NCBI GenBank assembly: GCA_964402115.1
Contig: CAYOBW010000009.1
Location: 1 to 64,000, forward strand
Direction of reading: 5' to 3'
DNA length: 64,000 nt
Source: CAYOBW01 sp964402115
GTDB taxonomy: Bacteria; Verrucomicrobiota; Kiritimatiellia; UBA8416; CAYOBW01
The position numbers were made by a program, and so were the translations under genes. How positions within the stretch are numbered: the stretch's first letter is position 1; each line of letters begins with the position of its first letter. Shown here in pieces: positions 54,903 through 62,247 of the stretch. Under the pieces are notes generated by a model that was not told the origin of the DNA, ran no database searches, and saw nothing but the letters and a program-made list of their open reading frames with translations.

Positions 54903-56102
54903 ATGAGCATCGCGCGAATTCTGGAACTGCATGAACTGGCCAAGACTCAGTGCGCGGGTTACCCTCGCAAGCGTTTCATCTACGAGAAAATGGAGCGTCA
55001 CGAAGGCAGGCATTTCACCGGCATTGTCGGGCCACGAGGCGCCGGGAAGACCGTATTGCTCAGGCAGTACGCCCTTTCGCATCAGGACGCCTGCTACCTC
55101 TCTGCCGATACCCTTGGGCCTGAGGACGATCTTTGGCGCATCATCGGTAAACTCGCCGAGCATTACGGATTCCGCACGTTTCTCATCGACGAAGTCCACT
55201 TTCTTGACGATGCCTCCGGACTTCTCAAGCGCCTTTACGACTTTCGCGACGTCCAGGTGCTCTTTTCCAGTTCAGTCGCCCTCGCCATGAGGGCTTCAGC
55301 GCACGACTTATCCCGCCGTGTGCGCTTGCTGGAATTGCACAACTTCTCATTTCGCGAGTATGCTGCATTCAAACAGGGGCAGACTCTACCCCTCTGCAGT
55401 CTGGATCAACTGGTCCAGCGCGAGTGGACACCCGAACATCTTCGAGCCGGCAGGCTTTTCGAGGAATACCTCATCCGGGCCGGCCTGCTCCCGTTTGCAC
55501 TTGATGAGCCGGAACCCTTGCCATTCCTTGCCAACATCGTGGAGAAGATCATTGCCCGCGATATTCCGCGGGTCGCGCGCCTGACGATCGATGAGCTGGA
55601 TACGATTCGCAAGCTTCTCCGGTTTATCGGCCGCTCCGCTGTTGATGGCATCAGCTACTCCTGCCTGTCGCACAACCTGGGCATCACCAAGTACAAGGCA
55701 GAACAGTACGTTGACTGCCTCGAACAGGCGTTTGTCCTGCAACGGGTTTATCCGGAGGGCACCAACGTTCTGCGCGAGCCGAAGATCCTCATGACGCCGC
55801 CATGCCGCCTCCTCTACAGAGATCCGGAGGATGCCATGGGAGGGCTGCGGGAAGACTTCTTCGTCGATATGCTGCGTCAGGCGGGAATCGGACTCAGCTA
55901 CCTCAAGAGCACGCGGGGGGAGAAGACGCCAGACTACCTTGTTGCCGGCGGCCCCGACAAGCTGGTGGTCGAGATCGGCGGCCGGGGCCATGGTCGCCAG
56001 CAGTTCAAAGGTATTGAAATCGACCGCAAACTGGTCTTTGCCCATCCGGACGTCCCCACCGCCAGCACCATTCCGCTATTCCTGATCGGCTATCTCGTCT
56101 GA
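54903..56102 (+). CDS. AAA ATPase with DUF4143 domain
   Basis: A 399-residue ATP-binding protein. Walker A is GPRGAGKT (first 60 residues) and Walker B is FLIDEVHFLDD, typical of the AAA_14 group. The C-terminal DUF4143 domain contains a PD-(D/E)xK-like stretch (EDFFVDMLRQAG...TPDYLV..GGPDKLVVEIGG). Family members have no settled function and are often found as lone, frequently transferred genes. A start 15 codons upstream (54858) is possible. Its last 25 codons are duplicated at 54645-54696. Sequence upstream is AT-rich relative to the surroundings. Confidence 0.85.
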   Translation: MSIARILELHELAKTQCAGYPRKRFIYEKMERHEGRHFTGIVGPRGAGKTVLLRQYALSHQDACYLSADTLGPEDDLWRIIGKLAEHYGFRTFLIDEVHFLDDASGLLKRLYDFRDVQVLFSSSVALAMRASAHDLSRRVRLLELHNFSFREYAAFKQGQTLPLCSLDQLVQREWTPEHLRAGRLFEEYLIRAGLLPFALDEPEPLPFLANIVEKIIARDIPRVARLTIDELDTIRKLLRFIGRSAVDGISYSCLSHNLGITKYKAEQYVDCLEQAFVLQRVYPEGTNVLREPKILMTPPCRLLYRDPEDAMGGLREDFFVDMLRQAGIGLSYLKSTRGEKTPDYLVAGGPDKLVVEIGGRGHGRQQFKGIEIDRKLVFAHPDVPTASTIPLFLIGYLV

Positions 56103-56130
56103 CCGCGAGAGCTGATCGCGCTGGCGCCTC

Positions 56131-56180
56131 GCCCTCCCATAACGAACATTCCAACCTGTGTAGTACGACGTTGGGAGGGC
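56131..56180. repeat. Inverted repeat GCCCTCCCA/TGGGAGGGC
   Basis: Perfect 9-bp arms spaced by 32 bases just downstream of the ATPase, followed by GAACCTCCCGGTGAGCCG. The sequence resembles the dispersed palindromes seen elsewhere in the window more than a terminator, because no T-run follows. Confidence 0.6.
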
Positions 56181-56331
56181 GAACCTCCCGGTGAGCCGTT
56201 AGACAGCAGGCCGCGCCTGGTTTGGCCGTGTCACGGGCAACCGTTAGCCGAGGCTCAGGGCGCGAAATGGGCGGTTGACAACCCTGGGTGAAAGTGCTAT
56301 CAGCAATATCAATTCGAGCGAGAGGTGCAAC

Positions 56332-56691
56332 ATGTCAACGAGACAGATTCTTATACGAGACGTACCTGAGTCCGTTTACGAGTGGATCGAAAACGAACGC
56401 CATGCCAAGCGAGTGTCCCAAAAGGACTTCTTGCTGAAGGTGCTTCAAAATGCCGCCGCGCACGCTTCGGCAGAAACCGGCACGGCGGGTCCGTCGACGT
56501 TCAGCAAGATGACGCTCGTCTACTGGAAGAGCAAGAAGTTCTGGCTTGGGAAGCTGCTGGAACACCCTGAAATCATGACTCAGGGAAGGACGTTGGAGGA
56601 GTTGGAGCGGAACATCCGGGAAGCCTTCATGCTCATGGCGCTGGATGAAGTCCCGGAGGAGTACCGAATCCGCGAAGTGGCAATGGCATGA
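56332..56691 (+). CDS. hicB: HicB-type antitoxin with N-terminal ribbon-helix-helix segment
   Basis: A 119-residue protein. Residues 1-40 (TRQILIRDVPESVYEWIENE...SQKDFLLKVL) form a ribbon-helix-helix DNA-binding unit like FitA/VapB-type antitoxins. Residues 55-119 (FWLGKLLEHPEIMTQGRTLE, then ELERNIREAFMLM) are the HicB partial RNase H fold. Canonical HicB places the DNA-binding part at the C-terminus, so the order here is reversed. AGGTG lies 5 bases before the ATG. The 3' end overlaps hicA by 4 bases. Confidence 0.8.
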   Translation: MSTRQILIRDVPESVYEWIENERHAKRVSQKDFLLKVLQNAAAHASAETGTAGPSTFSKMTLVYWKSKKFWLGKLLEHPEIMTQGRTLEELERNIREAFMLMALDEVPEEYRIREVAMA

Positions 56692-56870
56692 AGAGGCGCG
56701 ACCTTCTTCGACGGCTCCAGAAGGAAGGCTGCGTGTTGTTGCGCTCCGGAGGCAACCACGACATCTACGTAAACACCAAAACCGGTAAGAAGCAACCCGT
56801 TCCACGACACAGCGAAATTGACGAGCACTTGGCACGGCACATTATGCGATACCTCGGACTGGAGCAGTGA
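56688..56870 (+). CDS. hicA: HicA-type mRNA interferase toxin
   Basis: A 60-residue double-stranded-RNA-binding-fold toxin: MKRRDLLRRLQKEGCVLLR, then GGNHDIYVN with catalytic His24 and PVPRHSEIDEHLARHIMRYL. Length and motifs match HicA proteins, which cleave mRNA and are blocked by HicB. The ATGA overlap with hicB shows coupled translation with antitoxin first. That order is the reverse of the classical hicA-hicB layout and occurs in part of the family. Confidence 0.88.
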   Translation: MKRRDLLRRLQKEGCVLLRSGGNHDIYVNTKTGKKQPVPRHSEIDEHLARHIMRYLGLEQ

Positions 56871-56884
56871 GTCGGTGGCAGCGA

Positions 56885-57859
56885 ATGAACGATAACAGCG
56901 GACTTATCTTTGCCTTCGCACTGGACGGACGCGGAGGCGGCAGCCAACTGGACCTCGAGCGGGTCAAGAGGTGGCGTCCTGCGGACGGACCTCTCTGGGT
57001 CCATCTGGACTACGCCGGAAGTGCCGCGAGCGACTGGCTGCAGAACCACAGCGGGATTGATCACGTCATGGTTGAGGCCTTGACGGCAGAAGAACCACGC
57101 CCGCGGAGCCTGGTGCACAAGGGTGGCCTGCTGGGGATTCTGCGCGGCGTGAATCTCAATCCGGGCAAGGATCCGGAGGACATGGTATCCATTCGCTTCT
57201 GGATCGATGCAGATCGCATCGTGACGCTACGGCACCGTCGTGTGATGGCGGTCGACGATCTTCGTCAGGCCGTGGAGGCAGGAAGCGGCCCGGTCAGTTC
57301 AGGCGAGTTTCTGGAGGACTTGGCCGATCGCCTCGTGCTGCGGATGGGGGGCGTCATTTCCGACGTGGACGACGCCGTGGATGTACTCGAAGACGAAGTG
57401 ATCGCCGACCAGGCCTATGAACTTCGCCGGAAGATCGCGGGTATTCGGCGGGCCGCTATCTCCATGCGTCGCTATCTGGCGCCGCAGCGCGACGTCATGG
57501 CGCGTCTGTACAGCGAGAAGGTGGATTGGCTCAGCGAGACGGACCGCATGCGTCTAAGGGAAATCGCAGACCGCACAGCGCGCTACGTTGAGGATCTCGA
57601 TGCTATTCGGGATCGGGCTACCGTCACGCAGGAAGAACTCAACGGCCGCCTGGCGGAGCAAATGAACAAGACGATGTACGTACTGTCAATCGTTGCGGGG
57701 ATCTTTCTGCCGCTGGGCCTTCTGACCGGGCTGCTGGGCATCAACGTCGGCGGCATCCCTGGCACGGAGAGCCACTGGGCCTTCACCATCTTCTGCGTCG
57801 TGCTGCTGATCGTCGCGGGCGGGCAGGTTTGGCTGTTCAAGCGCAAGAAATGGATTTGA
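56885..57859 (+). CDS. CorA/ZntB-family metal transporter
   Basis: A 324-residue protein with a long cytoplasmic domain (LWVHLDYAGSAASDWL, RFWIDADRIVTLRHRRV, a coiled coil around 170-250) and two C-terminal helices. The signature GIN occurs in LTGLLGINVGGIPG between them. The GIPG continuation is typical of ZntB-like members (zinc and other divalent cations) as opposed to CorA magnesium channels (GMNF). A GTG at 56867 that overlaps the hicA stop would add six residues. No metal-regulatory site is visible. Confidence 0.88.
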   Translation: MNDNSGLIFAFALDGRGGGSQLDLERVKRWRPADGPLWVHLDYAGSAASDWLQNHSGIDHVMVEALTAEEPRPRSLVHKGGLLGILRGVNLNPGKDPEDMVSIRFWIDADRIVTLRHRRVMAVDDLRQAVEAGSGPVSSGEFLEDLADRLVLRMGGVISDVDDAVDVLEDEVIADQAYELRRKIAGIRRAAISMRRYLAPQRDVMARLYSEKVDWLSETDRMRLREIADRTARYVEDLDAIRDRATVTQEELNGRLAEQMNKTMYVLSIVAGIFLPLGLLTGLLGINVGGIPGTESHWAFTIFCVVLLIVAGGQVWLFKRKKWI

Positions 57860-57863
57860 GGGT

Positions 57864-57991
57864 TACTAACCGTCTCGGAATTATCGCTGCCTGCGCGCCG
57901 AAACGGCGGAGACCGCCGTCTCCAGCGCAAATGGAGCCGGCCGTCCTCGGCCGGTAGAGCGCATATCGCGACAACAATGAGACGGTTAGTA
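57864..57991. mobile_element. MITE-like element with 13-bp terminal inverted repeats
   Basis: TACTAACCGTCTC (57864-57876) and GAGACGGTTAGTA (57979-57991) are perfect inverted repeats bounding 128 bp. Inside are two palindromes: GGAGACCGCCGTCTCC at about 57908-57923 and GGAGCCGGCCG...CGGCCGGTAG at 57933-57957. There is no coding capacity. The structure fits a miniature inverted-repeat element or a large REP-type unit. Target-site duplication is not obvious. Confidence 0.6.
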
Positions 57992-58065
57992 GCACGGTGA
58001 GCCAGGCCGGCATGGCCGAACGCCCTGGTGAAGGACCTCGCGCCCGCGGCAGGCGTGCCACATCG

Positions 58066-59220
58066 TCACTGTCCGGCTGGCAGGGCGAGCTGGAGGGTCA
58101 GGACGGCGTAGGACGTGGTCAGGGCGGGGTCGTTCTCCCAGAAGGTGTTGTCGGTGTTGGCCCAGCTGCCGTCCGCGTGCTGCACGCGTACGAGTTGCGT
58201 CAGCAACTCCTGCCGCCACGGGATGGCCTTGCCGGCTGGAGCGGCCAGCGTGTCGGTTCCGGCCAGGCTGAGGGCCTTGGCCATGATCGTGTAGTAGTAG
58301 AAGAGGCCCTTCGACCCCATGCCGGGGTTCTCGGTGACGCTCCAGTGGCGCGCAGCCCATCCGAGCGCTGAACGCACCCGCGGATCCTGCCGGTCGGGCT
58401 GCGCGTAGAGCATCGACTCCAGGCCGGCGTAGGTCATGCTGCCGAAGCCGCGCAGCGCCACCGCCCCGTCGCGCTTGACCGTCGTGCCGCCCCGCTCGCC
58501 GCCCAGCTCGTACCCGAATCCGCCCCGGTTCTCCGGGTCGTTCGCGTCCTGGTTCTGCAGCCGCGTCACGAAGTTCAGCGCTGCGCCCCAATCGATGTCG
58601 GCCGGCTGCGCGCCTGCCGCAGGGCCATCCGTTACGCCCTGCGTGGCGCGCATGGCCATGAGGGACCAGCCGGTATTGCTCAGATCCGGCCGCCCCCGCG
58701 GTCCGTTGGCGACGCGCTCGTAGCCGAAGCCGCCCGCATCGGGCGAATCCCCCTGCACCTGGCTGCCGGCCATGAACGCACGCGCCTTGGCAATGAGCGG
58801 GGCGTACTTCGCGGGGTCAAGGCTGTGCAGGGCGGTCATGCAGATGGCGGTGTTGTACGTGGAGAGGCCGCCGCTGCCGCGTCCGCCCGTCGCCACCTTG
58901 TAGATGCCGCCGTCGGACTGGGCGAAACCGCTGACAAAGGCCGCGGCCTGCGCGCAGACCGTTGCGCGATCGGGATGCGTGCTCCGCGCAAAGGCCCACA
59001 GCCCCAGGGCCGTCAGGGCAGGGTAGTTCTCGTCGGACCAGGCGCCGCTGGCCTTCTGGTGCGCCTTCAGCCAGTCCAGGCCCCGTTTCTGCGCGGCCAG
59101 GGCCTGCTGCGCGGGGTTGCCAGCGGTCTCGGGTGCGGCGCCACCGTCCACCCCCGCCGCCAGCAGGGCCAACAAACCGCCGCTCGCCGCCACAAAAGAC
59201 CGCCGCGTCATGGTAACCAT
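58066..59220 (-). CDS. Exported alpha/alpha-toroid protein (prenyltransferase/squalene-cyclase repeat)
   Basis: A 384-residue protein with a twin-arginine-like signal (MTRRSFVAASGGLLALLAAG). The body shows repeated motifs of the prenyltransferase/squalene oxidase toroid: GLDWLKAHQKASGAW, SDGGIYKVATGG, GGFGYELGGERGG, VRVQHADGSWAN. GGGAG-like GGGAGAAG bases precede ATG 59220. No catalytic residues of true cyclases are evident. Such secreted toroid proteins are common in planctomycetes and relatives and have no defined function. Confidence 0.8.
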   Translation of the reverse strand: MVTMTRRSFVAASGGLLALLAAGVDGGAAPETAGNPAQQALAAQKRGLDWLKAHQKASGAWSDENYPALTALGLWAFARSTHPDRATVCAQAAAFVSGFAQSDGGIYKVATGGRGSGGLSTYNTAICMTALHSLDPAKYAPLIAKARAFMAGSQVQGDSPDAGGFGYERVANGPRGRPDLSNTGWSLMAMRATQGVTDGPAAGAQPADIDWGAALNFVTRLQNQDANDPENRGGFGYELGGERGGTTVKRDGAVALRGFGSMTYAGLESMLYAQPDRQDPRVRSALGWAARHWSVTENPGMGSKGLFYYYTIMAKALSLAGTDTLAAPAGKAIPWRQELLTQLVRVQHADGSWANTDNTFWENDPALTTSYAVLTLQLALPAGQ

Positions 59221-59286
59221 GTTACTTCTCCCTTCGGGTTCTTGCCGCTATAAACGTCGCAGGGGCGCGTGCGGTTCACTGCGGCT

Positions 59287-61200
59287 TCAGAACCTCTGCT
59301 CGCGCGCCGCGGCCTCTTCGTCCAGATTGGGGGGGGGCGTGTCCACGCGGGCGAGCTTGAAGTATGTGCCGGTGTGCAGGATCGTCGCGCCTGTCGGAAT
59401 CCGCGCATCCATCATCGGCGGGCGGCCTCCGCCGCCAGGCCTGGCGCCGTCCCCGCGCCCGGGGCCGCGTGCGGGGCGATCGCCACGCACCGGCGCAGCA
59501 GCCGACAAGCCAGCGTCGAACGGCCGGAAATCGTCGGGCGGCCCGAACCCGTCAGGTGGGCCGAAGCCATCGGGCGGGCCGAATCCGTCCGGCGGCCCAT
59601 CCGCCCGCATGCCCGGCGGGCCGAAGGCACCGTCCCCCCGCGGTGCGCCGTCCGGCGGGCCTCCGCCAGGACCGCCGTGGCGCAACTCCTCCAGGAACAG
59701 CACATCGTCGTAAGCCTTCCAGGTGCTCGCGCGCAGGGCCCGGGGCTGGGCCACGTACGTGTGCAGCACCCAGGCGGTCCACCACTCGAGCCCGTGCCGC
59801 GTCACGATCAGCGTGCGTGACGGCGTCTTCAGGCACGCCGTCAGGCTCTGCAGTTCGGCCTGCGCCCCGGCGTCGATCATGGCGTGCGCACGCCCGGCCA
59901 CGCGCGGCAGCACGACCGCGGTTGACAGCACGGACAGGGTCACGGCCAGCAGCGCCCCCAGCCGGCGGAAGGCCGTGTGCATGAGCACGAAGAGCCCCGC
60001 GATCAGGGTGGGGAGGGCGGCCAGGAGCTGGAAGCGCGGAACGGTATCGCCGCTGACCCACGGCCCCGTCAGCAGCAGCACCGTGCCGGCGCAGCCCAGC
60101 ACGACCGCCCCGTCCGCCGCCAGCACCGTGGCACGCCGGAGCCAGGCCAGCACCAGCGCCGTGCCGGCGAAGCTCCAGAAGAGGAGCAGGGTCACCCATG
60201 GCGGCAGCAGCATGCCGGGCAGGCCCCGTCCCGGCCCGCGCGCGAAGTCCCGCAGACCCGGGGGCATGTTCCCGTCGCGTCGCGGCGGGCGCTGCTCCCG
60301 CCGTCCCGCCGTCACATCCGCCGCCGCGGCGTCCGGCGGGCGCCCCGCCGGCCCCCTGCCGTGGCTCTGTAGGAACTCGGTCGGCTGCGTGAAGGCGCGC
60401 GCGAGGCGCTGCACGCGGGACGGGTCGAACTTCCACAGCACGAGGCCGGCCACCAGCGTGACGACCGCTCCGCCGGTTGCGGCCAGCAGGAGCACGGCGC
60501 GCCGGCGCGGACCGCCGGTTGCGTCGCGCTGGCGCCGCAGGCCGCCGATCAGCGTCAGCGCCGTCAGCAGCAGGGCGGCGCCGAAAACGCCGATGTGCGT
60601 CAGGCCGGTCAGCCCCAACAGCAGCAGCACGGCCAGTGCGCGTCCGGTTGTGTGGCGCTCCAGCCACTGGCGCAGCGCGAATACCAGTCCGGCGAGCCAC
60701 ACCAGGCCCAGTGCGTTCTTCTGCAGGTCGCCCACGACCGCCAGCGTGGCGGGGCAGAAGGCTGTGCCGCCTGCCGCGAGCACGGCGATCCACAGACCGC
60801 GGCCCAGCCGGTTGGCCCAGGCCCGACCGAGCACGTACACGAACCAGCCGGCGAGCGGCGGCAGGATCGAATCGGCGAGCTTGACGGCGAGCACGATGGC
60901 GGCGGCGCGGTCACCGCCGGTGCAGGCCTGGAGCAGCCACGCCAGTCCCGCGTGCAGCATGAAGGTGAGAGGCAGGTCGGGGAAGCCCAGTGCGCCGTTC
61001 TCGAGCAGCGCGCGCGCCTGGACGAGGTAGTATCCGCCGTTCATGCCCGGCACGTAGGGGGTGCTGAAGAGGACCCAGCCCCGCAGGATCATGGCACCCG
61101 CCAGCAGCACCCAAACCGCCGCCGTAGCCCAGTGTGCCGGTGAAGGGGGCCTGTCGACGGCGGCCGTGTTGTCCGCCCGCGTTTCGGTTGTATGCATCAT
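59287..61200 (-). CDS. Polytopic membrane protein with PPDGF repeats
   Basis: A 637-residue integral membrane protein with roughly 11-13 hydrophobic helices in the first two-thirds (WVLLAGAMILRGWVLFSTPY, LWIAVLAAGGTAFCPATLAV). The pattern resembles GT-C-type glycosyltransferase or dolichol-linked mannosyltransferase-like proteins, but no catalytic motif is confirmed. The soluble C-terminal part carries four copies of a G-PPDGF unit within a Pro/Asp/Gly-rich stretch (DNA about 59530-59610). It follows the toroid gene with 66 bases between, so the two may be cotranscribed. Function unknown. Confidence 0.65.
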   Translation of the reverse strand: MMHTTETRADNTAAVDRPPSPAHWATAAVWVLLAGAMILRGWVLFSTPYVPGMNGGYYLVQARALLENGALGFPDLPLTFMLHAGLAWLLQACTGGDRAAAIVLAVKLADSILPPLAGWFVYVLGRAWANRLGRGLWIAVLAAGGTAFCPATLAVVGDLQKNALGLVWLAGLVFALRQWLERHTTGRALAVLLLLGLTGLTHIGVFGAALLLTALTLIGGLRRQRDATGGPRRRAVLLLAATGGAVVTLVAGLVLWKFDPSRVQRLARAFTQPTEFLQSHGRGPAGRPPDAAAADVTAGRREQRPPRRDGNMPPGLRDFARGPGRGLPGMLLPPWVTLLLFWSFAGTALVLAWLRRATVLAADGAVVLGCAGTVLLLTGPWVSGDTVPRFQLLAALPTLIAGLFVLMHTAFRRLGALLAVTLSVLSTAVVLPRVAGRAHAMIDAGAQAELQSLTACLKTPSRTLIVTRHGLEWWTAWVLHTYVAQPRALRASTWKAYDDVLFLEELRHGGPGGGPPDGAPRGDGAFGPPGMRADGPPDGFGPPDGFGPPDGFGPPDDFRPFDAGLSAAAPVRGDRPARGPGRGDGARPGGGGRPPMMDARIPTGATILHTGTYFKLARVDTPPPNLDEEAAAREQRF

Positions 61201-61549
61201 AATGGATGAGATCTACGTGACTCGGAACGACCGGTCCGCGGGCGGCGGGTGCATGCGCAAGCGCGGCGGCAATCTGAGGGTGGGTATCCGTCGTTACCCA
61301 ATAAACTACCCATTGGAAGGCACCGGTAAAGCCCGCCACCGCTTGCCGGACGACTTCTGTCTTCTCTCCCAAGGGCAGAGAGATGTTCTCGTACTGTACC
61401 CGCACGGTTGAACTCAGTCCAGCGAATGAGTAGGCAGGTCAAGCAGTGCCGGTGGCAGCCACACGTTGGCGCCGGCGGTTGTTGCGGGGGCTCGGCGGCG
61501 TTCAGGCGTCGCCGGTGGCGGACTGGCGATGTGCCGCTGCCGCCGGGCC
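61201..61549. other. Intergenic, no supported gene
   Basis: Open frames on both strands lack domains or good starts. I see no RNA gene or clear terminator. The BSP-type peptidase gene ends at 61550. Confidence 0.5.
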
Positions 61550-62239
61550 TCACCGCTTCCGGTTCGCCGCGACCGCCGCGCGAAAGGCCGCCGTGAGATC
61601 GTCGAGGGATTGTCCCGTCAGCTCCACGAACAGCTCGTCGCGATAGCGCCGCTCGCGCACGGCGGCGCTCAGCTTCGTGACGAGCTCCTCGCCAAACCGC
61701 TCCGCGAGCCAGCCGAGAAACGCCGCGCCAGCCTGGTAGGTGGCGTGCGGCTGGATGTGTTCGGGGCGCGGGCGGGGCCGGCGCTCCACGGGTTCGTACT
61801 TCCAGAAGCGGGCGTAGTCGGCCAGCGACTCCACGAGCCAGGTGGGATCGTAGCGCGGGTAGCTCTGCACGACGTGGGCGATTTCGTGAATCACGCAGCC
61901 GTAGTCGTCCGGGTGCTGGCGGACCCAGTTTGCCGAGACCGAGATGTTCGTGCCGCCGGTGGCGGCCACCCCGCGGTCACGAGCCTTGAAGACGATGCGC
62001 AGGGCCTGCGGCGGCGTGTAGCCGGCGCTGCGGAAGAGGTTGGTGAACACGGGGTACATGCGGACGCCGTCCTGCCGCACCTTCTCGGCCCACTCCTGCA
62101 GGTCCGGGGCTTCCCCGCAATCCACGCGGATCGCCACTTCCGCCGCGGCATTCACGGCGAGCAGGACGAACGCCAGCAGCAGGGAGAGCGAGGTTGCCGT
62201 GTGCGGTGTTCGGCGTTCAGTCGGAGTTGCAGTCATCAT
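61550..62239 (-). CDS. Basic secretory protein (BSP)-family metallopeptidase
   Basis: A 229-residue exported protein. The signal peptide includes SLSLLLAFVLLAVNAAAE. The peptidase domain follows: EAPDLQEWAEKVRQDG, then VIHEIAHVVQSY with zinc ligands His118 and His122 and catalytic Glu119, and later LVESLADYARF with a third-ligand region. This is the pattern of plant basic secretory proteins and bacterial relatives, which are putative secreted metalloproteases. The start could be either of two adjacent ATGs (62239 or 62236). Confidence 0.85.
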   Translation of the reverse strand: MMTATPTERRTPHTATSLSLLLAFVLLAVNAAAEVAIRVDCGEAPDLQEWAEKVRQDGVRMYPVFTNLFRSAGYTPPQALRIVFKARDRGVAATGGTNISVSANWVRQHPDDYGCVIHEIAHVVQSYPRYDPTWLVESLADYARFWKYEPVERRPRPRPEHIQPHATYQAGAAFLGWLAERFGEELVTKLSAAVRERRYRDELFVELTGQSLDDLTAAFRAAVAANRKR

Positions 62240-62247
62240 GCTCACGT

